A stretch of DNA of 64,000 nucleotides from Acanthaster planci. Taxonomy: Eukaryota; Echinodermata; Asteroidea; Valvatida; Acanthasteridae. The DNA lies in NCBI RefSeq assembly GCF_001949145.1, contig NW_019091408.1, forward strand, positions 746,335 through 810,334. Direction: 5' to 3'. This document shows positions 21,300 through 32,809 of the stretch, piece by piece. Below the pieces are notes generated by a model. That model searched no databases. It saw nothing but the letters and a program-made list of their open reading frames with translations, and was not told the origin of the DNA. Position 1 is the first letter of the stretch. Every line of letters begins with the position of its first letter. Position numbers and translations under genes: made by a program.

Positions 21300-23600
21300 G
21301 GCCTGAGGGAGAAACAAGTTAGGTGAAGGATATCCTTTATTCTGACACCTTTACTCACGTTGTGTTGCAAAAAATTGTTAACGTAAGTTAAAATTAATTT
21401 TCCTGGTAAAGTATATTTCTTGGTGAAAAAACCCATTGCTACGTTATCTTTCTTTACACACTCAACTTTTTTTTTTTAATTTAGTTTTTGCAAATGTTAT
21501 TAAGGACACGTGCTATTAACATTGAAACTGGTCCTGAAGCTCACAACGGATGAATAAGAACACTTGAACGCACATTTTTTCATTCTGTGCACTTTGCAAT
21601 CATCTGTTACGCTGCGAAAGTGATTACTATGGTGCTCCATATGTGCCGTCGGTGTGTCGCATTTTCGTTTGAGCGTCGCATTTTTGGATCGTCGTCGCAA
21701 TTTTTTGCGTCGCATTTTGGATTGGCGTCGCATTTCTTAATCGGCGTTGCACTTTGGTTCAGGTTTTGACATTATGGTATACTAGATTGCACCTCACCTA
21801 GATTGCAAGTGTAAGATTATTTTCATTTAAATTATCCTGGCTATATAATTTGAGGCTTGCGACCGGAAAAAAATTGAGGATAACTTTGGTGTTGTTCTCA
21901 AGTGGTCTTACATAAAGCTTCCCTGTGGAAAAACTCATTTAAATACCACTAATGGTGCTCATTATATTGAGTGTGATTTTTGGTGTAATATAAATGTTTT
22001 GGGGTAGGATGTTTCCTTTGATTTAAATTTATTTGGGGAATCACTTGATACCAGATTACCTCACTAATTGGGGACTGTTTTCCATATCAGTCTAGGAAGA
22101 GGAGTTGTCATGACAAATAGCAACCTAATGGTCATTTATTTTTCTTCATTGATTTTTTATACTGCGATAAATGTTTTAATTTTGGGGGTTTTGCTTTAAC
22201 AATAAGATTCAGACTGAGCTGGAAGATGTGACAATAGAATGGAACCAGCACCGGACAAGAGCATCCCCAAATGTGGTCGCATTACCTGGAAAATCTGTTT
22301 CTTGCCAACACCTTACGGTATAACTTTGCCCTATTTCTCCCTGAAGAATAAAGCAGCACATTGCGGTTAGCGCAATACGAACCGCGGTCTCCCATAACTT
22401 AAAAAGTTGTCCACCTATTTCATACAATTTTCTTTTTGAATAAGAATAACAAGCTCTTGTAAAGCGCCATCTATCTAGCAAACTATTTCAAGGCGCTGTA
22501 TTATCATTACCCTTGCACATTGGGCTCACACATCACCTGAGCATTCCTAAAAACCATCTCAGCTCCCTGGGGAGTATACCAGCCCGGTGATGCCATTTCG
22601 GCGCAAGCGGCTAAACAATCGTGTCTGCCCTGAAAGTACCCTTTTACTCCTGGGTGGAGAGGGGCACATGGGAGTAAAGCAACTTGCCAAGATCACAACA
22701 TGTTGCAACCAGCTGGATTCGAACCCCTGACTCTATGATCAGAAGCTACAGACCCTAACCACTAGCCCACATGCCACATGCCTCCTCTCTACGTACCACT
22801 GAAAATGCATATTCCACTGACTGAAAACTGATGTATTTTTAACATTATCTTTCATTCACAGATACGCAGGAATATCACAATCCAGTAAAATGCACTTGGG
22901 GATATTCTTGCAATGAAAGATGAGTTCACATTGCCACCGACAGCTAAATGATGTTCTTCAACGGATATGGAAGATGTTCTGCAAGGTCTTATGACGAGTC
23001 ACTACCACGTCATCCCTTGCACAGTAACCGAGGGCATCCAGTTATTTCAGTGGATATGTGTCTTTGAATAAAGTTTTCACTGACATCCCATCACATTGAG
23101 ATGAAAAAGAAAAATCAAAATTGGCAACTCTACAGGAAATTCAAAGCATAGTGTTAATACCACCTTATAATAGTTATAAGACTGTTTCTATAAAACATGT
23201 TACTCCTATCCTGATAGGAAAGTCCGACGCAAAATTGAATTACACAACCTCAAGCTGGGTTTTAATTTTCTCCAACAACTTCATGTATAAGGCAGCCAAC
23301 GTTAATTCAATAAGAACAAAGATTATCATTTTACTGATGAAATCATTACTGAGAGATGCGACACCGATCCAAAAATGCAACTCGAAAAAAGACGAAGAAT
23401 GCGACGCCAATTAAAAAATGAGACGCCCGGATCAAAAAATTCGACACCTGATGGCACATACGGAACACCACAGATTGCGAATGTCAAAATGTGCTCTATT
23501 ATTAGATACGGAAAAATAAAATTCTTTCCACTTGATGTTTGCACGTATAAATGTTAATACATTGTATTCCAAAGGGCTATTATTCATCATGGTTATTGGG
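21300..23600. mobile_element. Copy-A-specific DNA element with GCGTCGCATTTT repeat termini
   Basis: Copy B has only about 340 bases between the points matching 21290 and 23610. Inside the extra block, 21625-21755 and 23345-23490 are inverted relatives of each other: a common outer part (ATATGTGCC...) followed by several GTCGCATTTTTGGAT-like units about 20 bases apart. Between them are AT-rich sequence and a SINE. No transposase was seen, so it is non-autonomous. Exact ends and target duplication were not defined. Confidence 0.55.
22430..22790 (-). mobile_element. tRNA-derived SINE
   Basis: On the minus strand, GCTAGTGGTTAGGGTCTG and then GGGGTTCGAATCC (22727-22715, a pol III B box) form a tRNA-like head. 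It is followed by a body containing CTTGGCAAGTTGCTTTACTC and CACCCAGGAGTAAAAGGGTA, and a tail part with GATGGCGCTTTACAAGAGC. This layout is common to invertebrate and fish tRNA-SINEs. It is nested in the element at 21300-23600. Confidence 0.75.
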
Positions 23601-24975
23601 AGTTGCAGGTATTACTGGGTATCGGTACCAGCTAACTTATTCCTTCAAAAACAATTGCCTCAGGTCTGAGATAAACATATAAAATAAAAGGGCCAATTCC
23701 ACAAAACTTGAACCTTAAGAGGCCAAGGGTGGAACTTTATTTTTCCTACCACTGCATTTTCTTTTATTCCAAACTATTCTGCGAATTTTAGAGTAAGATT
23801 TGCCACATGATTTGACACTAAAGTTTTTTCTAAAGACAGCTGAATGCACCATTCTCATGATTTGCGACAAACGTGTAATGTGTCAAGAAATCTTGTAATT
23901 TTTCATTAACCGTACAGGAAAAGCGTTGCCTCATAAACATTCACAGTCACATATTAATGACCGTTTAAGTAAATACATTTAAACTGCAGTTTTACCCCAT
24001 GAAGTGATTATTACTAATGAAAAGTCCATGTACACTTTCTGTAAGTATGGGCCTGTCATCTTAACCTTCTGCCAGTCATATTTGGCCCAGGTCAATACGT
24101 TCCCTTCATATAGATTTTTATTTATTTGACAACTAGACCGAAGACGCGTGTAGTGACTGGATCTCGTCTTCGAACCCCCCTTTTGAAAGTGGAATTTTCC
24201 AGAGGAGTCTACAATTGCACACCTTCCAGTTAAATGGACTATCCCAGGGTTGCTCCTGGTGCCGGACGTTCATGCACAAAGAACCCTCGAACACTTACAA
24301 TAGCTATTGTTAATTTTGGTCGAAAAGGTCACGGTGGGAAGAGAGTCTTTGCTTGCTTTTTATTAGCAAATTCAAAATACATAACAGTTTGTGTAGGTGA
24401 TGAGCATAGCAAAGCCACAGAAAAGACTTGGAATTTTAGGAAAGTGCAGTCGCCTGTTCAGTTGGCCGTACATGTACATGTAAACATACCCACATTGAGG
24501 CTACGCAAAATGAAATGGCCTCAATTTCTCCGCTTTGACCAAATGAATACGTGCTGTCTACCAGAAGCAGAAGTGTTCGTATGCAACTGTTGCCAGAGTT
24601 CGAACTTTCCTGATGTATATATCACCCGATTAAAAATAATTTAAAAAGTAAAAAAGTCCTAATAAATCTATAAAGGCCCTTAGGAATGCTTACACTTTCA
24701 ACCGTGTTTCTAATGGATGCATGTATAGGAACTAGACAGGCCCGTTGAAGTAAGTTTTCAAAAATCCCTACAAACACTGTACAAGGATGCAACCACGTAC
24801 TGTAGTAACGCAAAAATAGTGTCAGTGTGTCTCCACTGCAAACCGTGACTATCGCCGTGCATTCAGTTACCAGCCTTCGACTTTTTTTTCAATTCACAGC
24901 AGAAACACCTGGGTCTAAACCGCAAGTTAAGTTCGTCTTAGGTATTATGTACCTTCGAATATTTATAAAGATGAT
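23600..24975. other. Duplicated non-coding DNA upstream of gene A
   Basis: Matches 58020-59530. The open frame 24234-24644 is broken by indels in copy B, so it is not taken as a gene. It could contain promoter or 5' exon sequence of the EXTL3-like gene, but none can be identified. Confidence 0.5.
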
Positions 24976-25560
24976 ATTATACAGATAAGATTCAAAACCA
25001 GCGAGGAACAACAATTTCTGTTCTGAAAATACTTTAATGGTTGTTTAAAAGCGATTTTTTATTGACGGTGCGTACTCCGTGAACGTTTACTCTGTAGGCT
25101 TACAACACATTTTGTTGGCAGGAGTTTTCTTACAATGTTTTCTTGGTTTTATCATTGGTGTAATCACATTTGCAAAAAAAATAATTGCCAACATTTGATT
25201 TAAATTATTTAGTTGTGCTTGAAAAACTGAGTGAAGAGACTTGAAACTTGACACTTGATTACGAACCGAAAGAAGTCGTTAAAAAGTCAAGATTTACCTT
25301 GAAAAGTGATTTTTCATCTCGCCTGATGTTTATAATCCACTCTTTTCGTAGTGTCGTATCTTTTAGGAACTGGAAGCTGAAACAGATAGCTGGAGGTGAC
25401 TGTCTCTTGTCAGAGAAACACACTGATACTGAGCAATGTTTAGTGACATCGTGGAAACCTAACGCCTTAAGTTAATCTCGTTTTCAGTTCAGATGCATGG
25501 ATTTACTTAAAATAATATCAAGAAAGGCCTTTCAACACAACGTTTTACGTAATCAACGTA
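24976..25560. other. No gene seen
   Basis: AT-rich, beyond the right edge of copy A homology. No motif recognised. Confidence 0.45.
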
Positions 25561-25565
25561 ATTCA

Positions 25566-25805
25566 TATAGGATAGGATAGGAAAGGATACGATGGGATGG
25601 GGTGGAATGGGATGGGGTATGATGGGATGGGGTGAGTTTGGATGGGATGGGTAGGATGGGGTGGGTTTAGATGGGGTGGGATGGGATTGGATTGATGGGG
25701 TGNTTGGATGGGATGGGGTGGGATGGGATGGATTTGGATGGGATGGGGTGGGTTTCGATGGGATGGGGTGGGATGGGTGGGATGGAACGGGGTTGGGTTT
25801 GGATT
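25566..25805 (+). repeat. G-rich minisatellite (GGGATGGGGT-like units)
   Basis: About 240 bases of GGATGGGATGGGGTGGGAT-type units, with one N at 25703. Open frames here are repeat artefacts. Runs of three to four G could form G-quadruplexes. Confidence 0.9.
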
Positions 25806-25842
25806 ATTCCAGTATCCAAGTGGACGGATCTTCCTTCCGTCA

Positions 25843-27774
25843 CTGTGTTGTAGTCGAGTCCACTATACGTACAAGAACTACTTTGAGTTTTAGTCTGAGT
25901 CCGATGCTGACTCGGAGTTCTAGTCCGAAAATCGGGGTCCAAGTCCAAAAATCGGAGTCCGAGTCCATGTCCGAAAATTTGAGTCGAAGTCCGAGCACTT
26001 CGAGTTCTCATACATTAAAACCATACAGTAATGCATTGAGATCTGTTCGGCATTTACTGCAAAATTGGTTCTAAATATGTTAGTTAACCCTTTGTGAATA
26101 TGAAAAACTAGGACTAGCATTCTTAATACGTATCAGAAAAATATATATTAAATATTCAGAACATTTACAAAAAATAATAAATAAATAAAAAAGCACCACC
26201 AGCTACAGTCAATAAGGCATCAAAATTCATAAACAACTACATACGTCTAGGCAAATCAACTTAAAAAGTAAGAAAATGCCTTTACAACAGGCTACGATAT
26301 TGTTACATATTCATGATTTTCCCCCATGTAAACCGGAAGTCTGTTCCACCGAGTATGTGCATACAAATAGATGTACTAGGCCTACATGGGCTAATACCGT
26401 GCCCTTTGACTTAAGCTCATACAGGACAATTGAACTTTACGTCACTTGCTATATTCTGAAAATTGAACCCATGAACTAATATCAACCCTTTTTGAGTTAT
26501 GCTACGTTTATTGAAAAAGAGTTAAATAAGGGGGTCAGAGCAAAATACGTTTACGTTGCCCAAGAATATATCAGGCTCTCGAAGCTTTTCTGGGTCCTAT
26601 ACAGGCAGTTTTTGTTGCTATTGGAAAAAAATCGAAATGAAGGTTTTAATATCTGTCACTGAGGTTATTTAAGAATGATACCATTCCATAAATGATATGA
26701 AGAAAGCTATCCACAGAAAGAGACCATGACATGTTTGGCCAAAATACTGATTAGCATGGCGGTTTTTAGATGATTCGTCCCCACAAAAATATTCATTATT
26801 CTCTCATGTGCATGAGCAGTTATACACGACCAGCCAGCGCACTTGCTCACCGTACCGTTGAATACACTTCAGCTCCGCAAGTCTGCACCCACACCTCAAC
26901 TCACAATCGACATGTTGACTCATCGACGTCTGGATTGCAACTGACATGGCGATATGATGGCACGAACGAGCGTGCGCAAAACCCGAGGGCGCACTTTGAT
27001 ATAAAAGAACCTATATGGTTGCAGGCACAGACATGTCGCAGGACATGCAGTAATTAGGCCGAAAATTGCTTACGCGGGCCAAATCACAATTTCAAATTCT
27101 CTACGAAATAGAGCATTTTGTGGCCCATGATCTTGAAGATTTGTAGACAAGACAGGTTTAGACGAGAAAACAGAATACCAGCTTGTGGCTAAGTGAGATT
27201 TGGAAGAAGTCAGTGCCTGAACACGGTCTATTTTTCGAGAAGTGTAGGAAACGATATTTCAAAATGGCAAGGGATTTCACGACTGCACTTTGGGGGTGCC
27301 CTTCATCAGTCATCAGTTAATGAATGGAAATTTGAAAAGAAACTAAACATCATAAACTAGACTTTAACTTAAGGTGCGTGTCAAACGCATGAGAAACTCG
27401 TAAGAAGTTTTCCTGATTTTTTGAAGTTGGGGTATTAATTACTGTTGGCTTTGGCAGTTTATTTACTGGCCTGCATCCATAGACCCGTCACTATGCGTTT
27501 ACACTGACTGACTGATCACAGAATCATAGCTAACTTTTCTTGCCGAGAAACAAATATGACTCCTCAAATGTTGGAAAATTCACGAAGGTGTTGTGTTTGT
27601 GCTGTCCTATTCATTTCCTTATTTAGAAAGCTACTGAGGGACTCGTGCTGGCTTGAACCAATTCCTCGAGTCTTTGGGCTCGGGTATACTAGTACCAGTG
27701 CCCCCCCCCAAAAAAACCGAGTCTGAACCGTTAAAAGTGGACTCAGTCCGGACGCAAAGTCCTACAACACTGTG
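25843..27774. mobile_element. Possible hAT-like element with GAGTCC repeats
   Basis: GTGTTGTAG (25845-25853) at the left and CTACAACAC (27762-27770) at the right are inverted. Both are next to GAGTCC/GGACTC hexamer-rich DNA (25850-26010; 27640-27745), a pattern seen at ends of some hAT transposons. No transposase was found between them. Target duplication is weak (about 5 of 8). Confidence 0.3.
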
Positions 27775-28049
27775 CCGTATGTTCACATTTTCTGATAACG
27801 AAACCAAGGATTTTTTAAAATACTTTGTGCAATGTGGAGCGCAAACATGGAGACAATGAGTAACAGTGTTAGAGATGGTAGGAAATCCCAGAAGAACGGT
27901 CTTCATTCCTGCAGTGATTTACTGTCCAAAATTAATAACTTCATTTACAGTATATTACTGGCACCTGCGCAGCTAGTAAAGTTCTGTGACAATTTACAGG
28001 AGGCATATTGTGGCTGGACTAACCTTATTTTGCCATAATATAAGAATAT

Positions 28050-28290
28050 AGGCCTAAAAACAACTGCCAGAAAGTACAGCTTCTGGCTGGTAATTTGCGG
28101 AAAAACACATCAACTGCATGCGTACACTGCAATCAAACAAGTCAAGTGTTACACAGCTAGTCCCATTCAGTCACTGTTTGCCACATGCAACCATGTGGCA
28201 TCAGTCTCTTCTCTGCTGCTCTTGGCAAGGTCTGCCATGCAGCCTATAGGGCTTTTAAAATTTAATTTGAGGGAGAAGTTTGGGGGAACA
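28050..28290 (-). pseudogene. Third EXTL3-like copy, 5' remnant
   Basis: Aligns to the start of exon 1 plus upstream DNA of both genes. The block GTACAGCTTCTGGCTGG (28073-28089) matches the codons after the start, the equivalent ATGCAG lies near 28117, and CATGCAACCATGTGGCATCAG (28183-28203) matches the upstream flank. Deletions shift the frame after about ten codons and homology ends near 28050 within the anchor-coding part. It shows a third copy, or an older partial copy, between the two intact genes. Confidence 0.7.
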
Positions 28291-28489
28291 CCTGCATGGA
28301 AAATGAAACAAACGTGCGAAACACAATAAGGAAGTGCTAAATATAGGGACTGTCAAAGAGGAGTACTGTTATTGAAATTCATTTACTGGTACGTGACACT
28401 TCAAAAAAACAAGGCAATACCCATGAAATTCCCAATTCAGAAACGGCCCGCTTTAGGAAGCGCTTCCATAATCATTTCATTATTTCAAA

Positions 28490-28745
28490 ACAAAATCTGG
28501 ACAAATTGCAACATGCCCTGAATGCAGCAGCCAGGATCCTCCCCATAAGACCTCAAAATCTGATCACATTTTACCTGTTTTACAGAAACTACATTGGTTG
28601 CCAGTACGTGAGCGAACACAATTAAAAAAATTACTCTTAATACGGAAAGTAGTTAATGGATTAGCACCAGGCTATCTCGATGAACTTATTACACTGTAAA
28701 TTCCTCAACGCAGCCTCCGATCATCTAACAAGAGTCTTCGATCCG
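28490..28745 (+). pseudogene. L2/CR1-like LINE, RT C-terminal tail
   Basis: Reads LDKLQHALNAAARILP, then LHWLPVRERTQLKKLLLIRK, NGLAPGYLDELI and RSLRSSNKSL, the conserved C-terminal domain of L2/CR1/Rex-like LINEs. Broken by a frameshift and a stop. Confidence 0.75.
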
Positions 28746-29299
28746 AAGAGGGCCCTCGATCCGTGGGAGATTGTGTATAAACCTGCAAGTATTACAGCGA
28801 GGGCGATTGCCGGCTAGGCCACGGTGCCGATGTTGCCGCTGTTGACATTGCATAGTGGTAGGATGACTGAACAGACAAAAGTCCCTCTAATCGATCGGTC
28901 ACGTCGGAAGGCAGTTAGGGGAGTTGAGTCCTCGCTGAAGATGTTGCTAGTCACGGGATCGGTACGCAACAGGCGAAAGAACTTGAAATGATAACCCGGA
29001 CTCGCAGGTTAATGGGTGGTATGTTATGACCAAAGGGATGCGTTTGCTTGTAAATTTAGTCGATGGTATTAGTGCTTCCTTACTGGTAATGGTAGAAACT
29101 CGACATTAAGGCACTGGTAGTGACGTCACAGGGGTAGCCTCTATCGATGAAGAATGTTGCCACTTTAGAGGCTTATTGCTTGAAATCGTCGTCATCGCTA
29201 AAGATACGCCGAAGTCTGAGAATCTGAGAGTAAGGGACAGAATTCTTACAAGACCGTGAATGGGAGGAGTCGTATTGGAGATAGCTATTTGTGACGAAC

Positions 29300-29690
29300 C
29301 GTCTGGACTATTGTAATAGTTTATTGTATGGGTTGCCAATAGAACAAATAGCAAAACTCCAAAGGGTTCAGAATGCAGCGGCCAGACTTGTTACAAACAC
29401 ACGGAAGTTTGAATATATAACTCCTATATTATGTCAACTCCAGTAGTTGCCCATTCGTTCAAGAATTCATTTCAAAATTATCCTATTGACATTTAAAGCT
29501 CTTCATGGACTTTGTCCCAGATGCCTGCAAGGTCTTTTTATTGTTAAGAGACATTGCAGGTATCAACTCAGGTCTGGAAACAATGGTCCTCTATTGGATT
29601 ATCCTAGTTGGAAGACACTATCCACTCTCGCGACACCCCTGCCTAAAAATAGAATATCGTGCGTCCTCATTTAATGAGGGCGACATGGGG
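29300..29690 (+). pseudogene. L2-like LINE, RT C-terminal tail, second fragment
   Basis: Reads [20 protein letters not shown] then [23 protein letters not shown], a stop, LPIRSRIHFKIILLTFKALH and GLCPRCLQGL. Same domain as 28490-28745 but a different copy. An in-frame stop lies near 29442. Confidence 0.78.
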
Positions 29691-30500
29691 CTAAAGCCGG
29701 CATTCTAATTAGTCGAGAGCCCGTCAAAATTAGGTAGTATCGACTCGTTAGACGGGTTTCATTACTATTTCAATCAATCGAAATAATATCCATCATGCCC
29801 ACGCCCCGGGTCGAAAGTTATTTTGGAAGTGTATCTTTACACTTTAGCGACCCCGCTGCCTCCATTTCAACCAGAGCAACGCAGTTTTTCACCATGACAA
29901 CAGCTTTGACTAAAGTGTTGTCGGTGGAGTCCTTCGCTTTTAAACCAGAGTAGGAAAGTGAATGCATCACACCACACTTCTCAAATCGAAATAAAATACC
30001 CAGTTCTTATGCCCCACGTTGAGATTGCATGATCATCATTGTTTTCAATCAAAGACGACTCCTTGCAACCAGGGACATTGGGTTTATCGTGATCAAACAA
30101 GTCCTTGTAGATGGTACACTTTGTTTTTTGTCTATTTTGCATTCCATCGTTTCTAGGGATGTGCAATGTCAAACGGTTACTTATTTGATGTTGAATATCA
30201 ACCAGTTATTTGTTCAAAATTGAATATCGAACGTCAAGCGAGGAATAAGTAACTAACTTAACACCTTAGCGTTTGCGTTGCTTACAACGAGCAAACCAAA
30301 CCACTTAAATGATTTTGCGTTCAGAGTTTTGGCGTGTCAGCTTTGTTGACGCATCATTTTGAAATACAGACGCAGATTATTAAAAATTAATAGCCGTACA
30401 GAAGCTGTTACAGTACACGATTTCAAATTTTCCGTTAGCTTATGCAAAACATGGATGCACGCATTAGGCTTTAATTTGCGCAGCAAATTGGCGCTTTTGC
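29691..30500. other. No gene seen
   Basis: Short unmatched frames only. No repeat family was recognised. Confidence 0.45.
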
Positions 30501-30505
30501 TATAA

Positions 30506-32515
30506 CCCTTTCAGCCCCAGAAGTGCTAGTTGGGCTCAAAGTGGCATGCGGGTTCTTTACCAATTCGTTACTAACGTTCTCCATTGGCACATAGACCAAA
30601 ATGCCAGCAGCGGGAATGTAAATAGCGCCCTCACTCCTGTGACATTGTCTCGAGCGCTCTGATTGGACGAGAGCGCGTCCCTACAAAAACCACAAGAGGC
30701 GAAATGGCAGCGGTTAGGACAACATTGACGAAATTTTAGCAGATAGTGGCTCTGAAATACCCTGCGATGTAACTTCTTCCTCGTCCTCATCAGAAGAAAG
30801 TGATGACGAGCCACTGGCGACCAAATCGAAGCCACCGGGATTCCAACGGATGCCTTTGTCGAACTGCTGCTCTCGATGGGCATCAACAAAAGGCCTAGCT
30901 TATGCAATGTACTGGTCCGGGAGCGAAGTTCTTCGAAGTCTTTTGTATCCGTCGACAATGTCTGGCAACCGATTTATGGCACTCCTTCGATTTCTCCACC
31001 TTGCCGACAACGCAGGAGAAGACTCTCCCCGTGACAAACTGTCTAAAGTTCGTCCGCCATTGGACATTGCATTTTCGTTGTTTCGTAGCATCTATAAGCC
31101 CGGACGAAACCTGTCACTGGATGAGACTATGATAAAGTTTAACGATCGACTCGGTTTTAAACAGTACATACCACGCTAGTCGGCCAAATATGGCTTGAAA
31201 TGTTTTTCCTTGAACGAGTCTCAAACCGGTTACACATGTGACTGGAAGGTGTTTACTGGATCCAAGGCTCCATCAGACTAAAGCATCCCCCACTCTGTTG
31301 CGTACGCTGAAGCCAACCATCCACCCAACCTTACAGCATCACGCCAAGTTGTCATCGACCTATTGAAAGAAGTGGAAAACAAGGGACATGTTGTTTTCAT
31401 GGACAATTGGTACACAACCCCAGCTCTTGTGCACAAGTTGTCCCAGCTAGGCTTTTGAGCTCGTGGAACTGTGCGCATTCCAGACAGTGTAAACCCTAAG
31501 AAGGTCCCCATGAACAGTCATGATCCACCCCAATTCAAAGCGGGGAAACTATGTATTGTTTGGCCAGATGCCAAAAATGTGTGACAGTTCTGACCAATTA
31601 TGGCGACTGCAAAAGTGACGCTAAAGGCATTCGTTGCAAAACAAGTTCCACCGGACGTCGTACAATCCAAAGACCTGCCGTCGTCAACGATTATAGTAAT
31701 GTAGTGGACTCTTTGTTTTCTGTAGTTCAGAGTCAACGGCGCCACCGCCGACGGCCGAGTGGCTCGGGCGGCGCGCACCTGGCCAGTGGTTTTAGAATAA
31801 CGGCCGGCGCGCGCTCCGGAAATAGGTAGCTATAAACAGATCGCTTCAATTGGCTTCTTTTGTTGGATACGCGGGACGGGCTTGGCTGGATTCAGGGCTT
31901 GGTCAAATGCTACAATGTTATACTTATCCAGACAGTGTGCTTTTGTATGTGGCGAACGATCAGTTGTGTTTTTGGAAGCTTTGTGGCGGGTAGCCGATCT
32001 GGATTTAATAAACCAAGTAACCGAGTTTGGAGTTTAAAGCCTTGAGTGAACTGTGTCCCCTTTTTCAAGCGTTTGGCTGGATTGGAGGACGAGAGCCCAA
32101 TGAGTTTTACGCTATAATAAGTTCATGGGCGGAAGTGACTTAGCATCACTAATGTGTCAGTACTATACGCATTATCATAGATCCCTGTAATGGTGGAAAA
32201 GCGTTTTCTTTGCAATTCTTGATATCTGTTTGTTAGTGCTACCATCGTGTACAACAGCACCCCCCAAAAGCGTCCGCTCACTAGCTTGGATTTCCGGGTC
32301 CAGGTCATCGATGAACTGTTGTCCGCCAGCAGGACGAGCAACTCAACACCACGTGCCCCTGAAACTGCATTCCTTTCAAGTGGATATTATCACGGAAGAA
32401 GTAGGCAAGGCCAAAAAAGAAATTGTGTTGTTTGTAGAACAAGAACCCAACGTAAGCAGACTCGTATGATTTGTAAGAATTGCCAGAAACCAATGTGTCA
32501 TAATGCCATGCTTTG
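30506..32515 (+). pseudogene. piggyBac-family transposase pseudogene
   Basis: CCCTTTCAGCCCC at 30506-30518 resembles a piggyBac 5' terminal repeat. Then come an acidic serine-rich start (SSSSSSEESDDEP near 30775-30815) and MSGNRFMALLRFLHLADN, LSLDETMIKFNDRLGFKQYI, KYGLKCFSLNESQTGYTCDW, GHVVFMDNWYTT (DDE residues), ARGTVRIP and RRTIQRPAVVNDY. After an insertion follow MGGSDLASLMCQYYTH, WWKSVFFAILDI, and the C-terminal cysteine motif CVVCRTRTQRKQTRMICKNC. Several stops (31179, 31280, 31456, 31582) and frameshifts make it inactive. No 3' terminal repeat was found. Confidence 0.85.
31700..32112 (+). mobile_element. LTR-like insertion inside the piggyBac pseudogene
   Basis: Splits the conserved NDYNxxMGGVD stretch of the transposase. 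Flanks are TATAGTAA (31692-31699) and TATAATAA (32113-32120). The insert starts TGTAGTGG, holds a GC-rich patch (31738-31820), a TATAAA (about 31831) and an AATAAA (about 32005), and encodes nothing recognised. A solo LTR fits; the terminal CA is missing, so the class is uncertain. Confidence 0.45.
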
Positions 32516-32541
32516 AAACATGTGGTTGTAACTTCATGGGG

Positions 32542-32805
32542 TTATAGTGCAACCAGTTGCCTGGTTGAATGAGTAGCATTAGCTTTCACCTTTTGTTTGG
32601 CTGGAGGGGGAGCGAAAGGAGCCAGCAGGGTACCTCGATCCGGCAGTTTGAAACTCCCTGCAGCTACATAGAAGGCACATAATTCCCTATCAACAATGGA
32701 CCAGGGTTTATTTGGGTGGGTTTGCTGTCTCATTCTGAACTGGCCGTCGTAATGCAGCCCACCAAGCTTGGGGAAGCGGGCACCAGCCATACGGATAATG
32801 TGCAT
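32542..32805 (-). pseudogene. Gag-like fragment of a YR-type retroelement
   Basis: GLHYDGQFRMRQQTHPNKPW and SIVDRELCAFYV resemble the Y-D-x-x-FR...W...D.ELW block in Gag-like proteins of tyrosine-recombinase retroelements; compare FFDDKFHLRQ and SWAELDVEL near 44125-44210. Nothing else of such an element was confirmed nearby. Confidence 0.35.
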
Positions 32806-32809
32806 AATA

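Larger units (their letters stand above)
6425..24975. repeat. Segmental duplication, copy A
   Basis: Collinear with copy B (38098-59530) in direct orientation. Anchors: 6425/38098, 8014/38830, 10006/39655, 11511/47005, 17321/54308, 21167/57615, 23640/58045, 24960/59500. Exons and the 3' UTR are close to identical by eye; introns are visibly more diverged with many small indels. Copy-A-only blocks are 8505-9998, 17857-18278 and about 21300-23600. No N run separates the two copies, so both lie on one contiguous piece of the assembly. Confidence 0.9.

Noticed and set aside
21500-21733. Lys/Arg-rich minus-strand open frame
   Set aside because: Translation of the GTCGCATTTT repeat end, not a protein.
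24234-24644. 136-codon plus-strand open frame
   Set aside because: The matching part of copy B (about 58645-58990) has indels that break the frame, so it is not under coding constraint.
26770-27057. 95-codon plus-strand open frame
   Set aside because: No recognisable domain, no splice context, no second copy.
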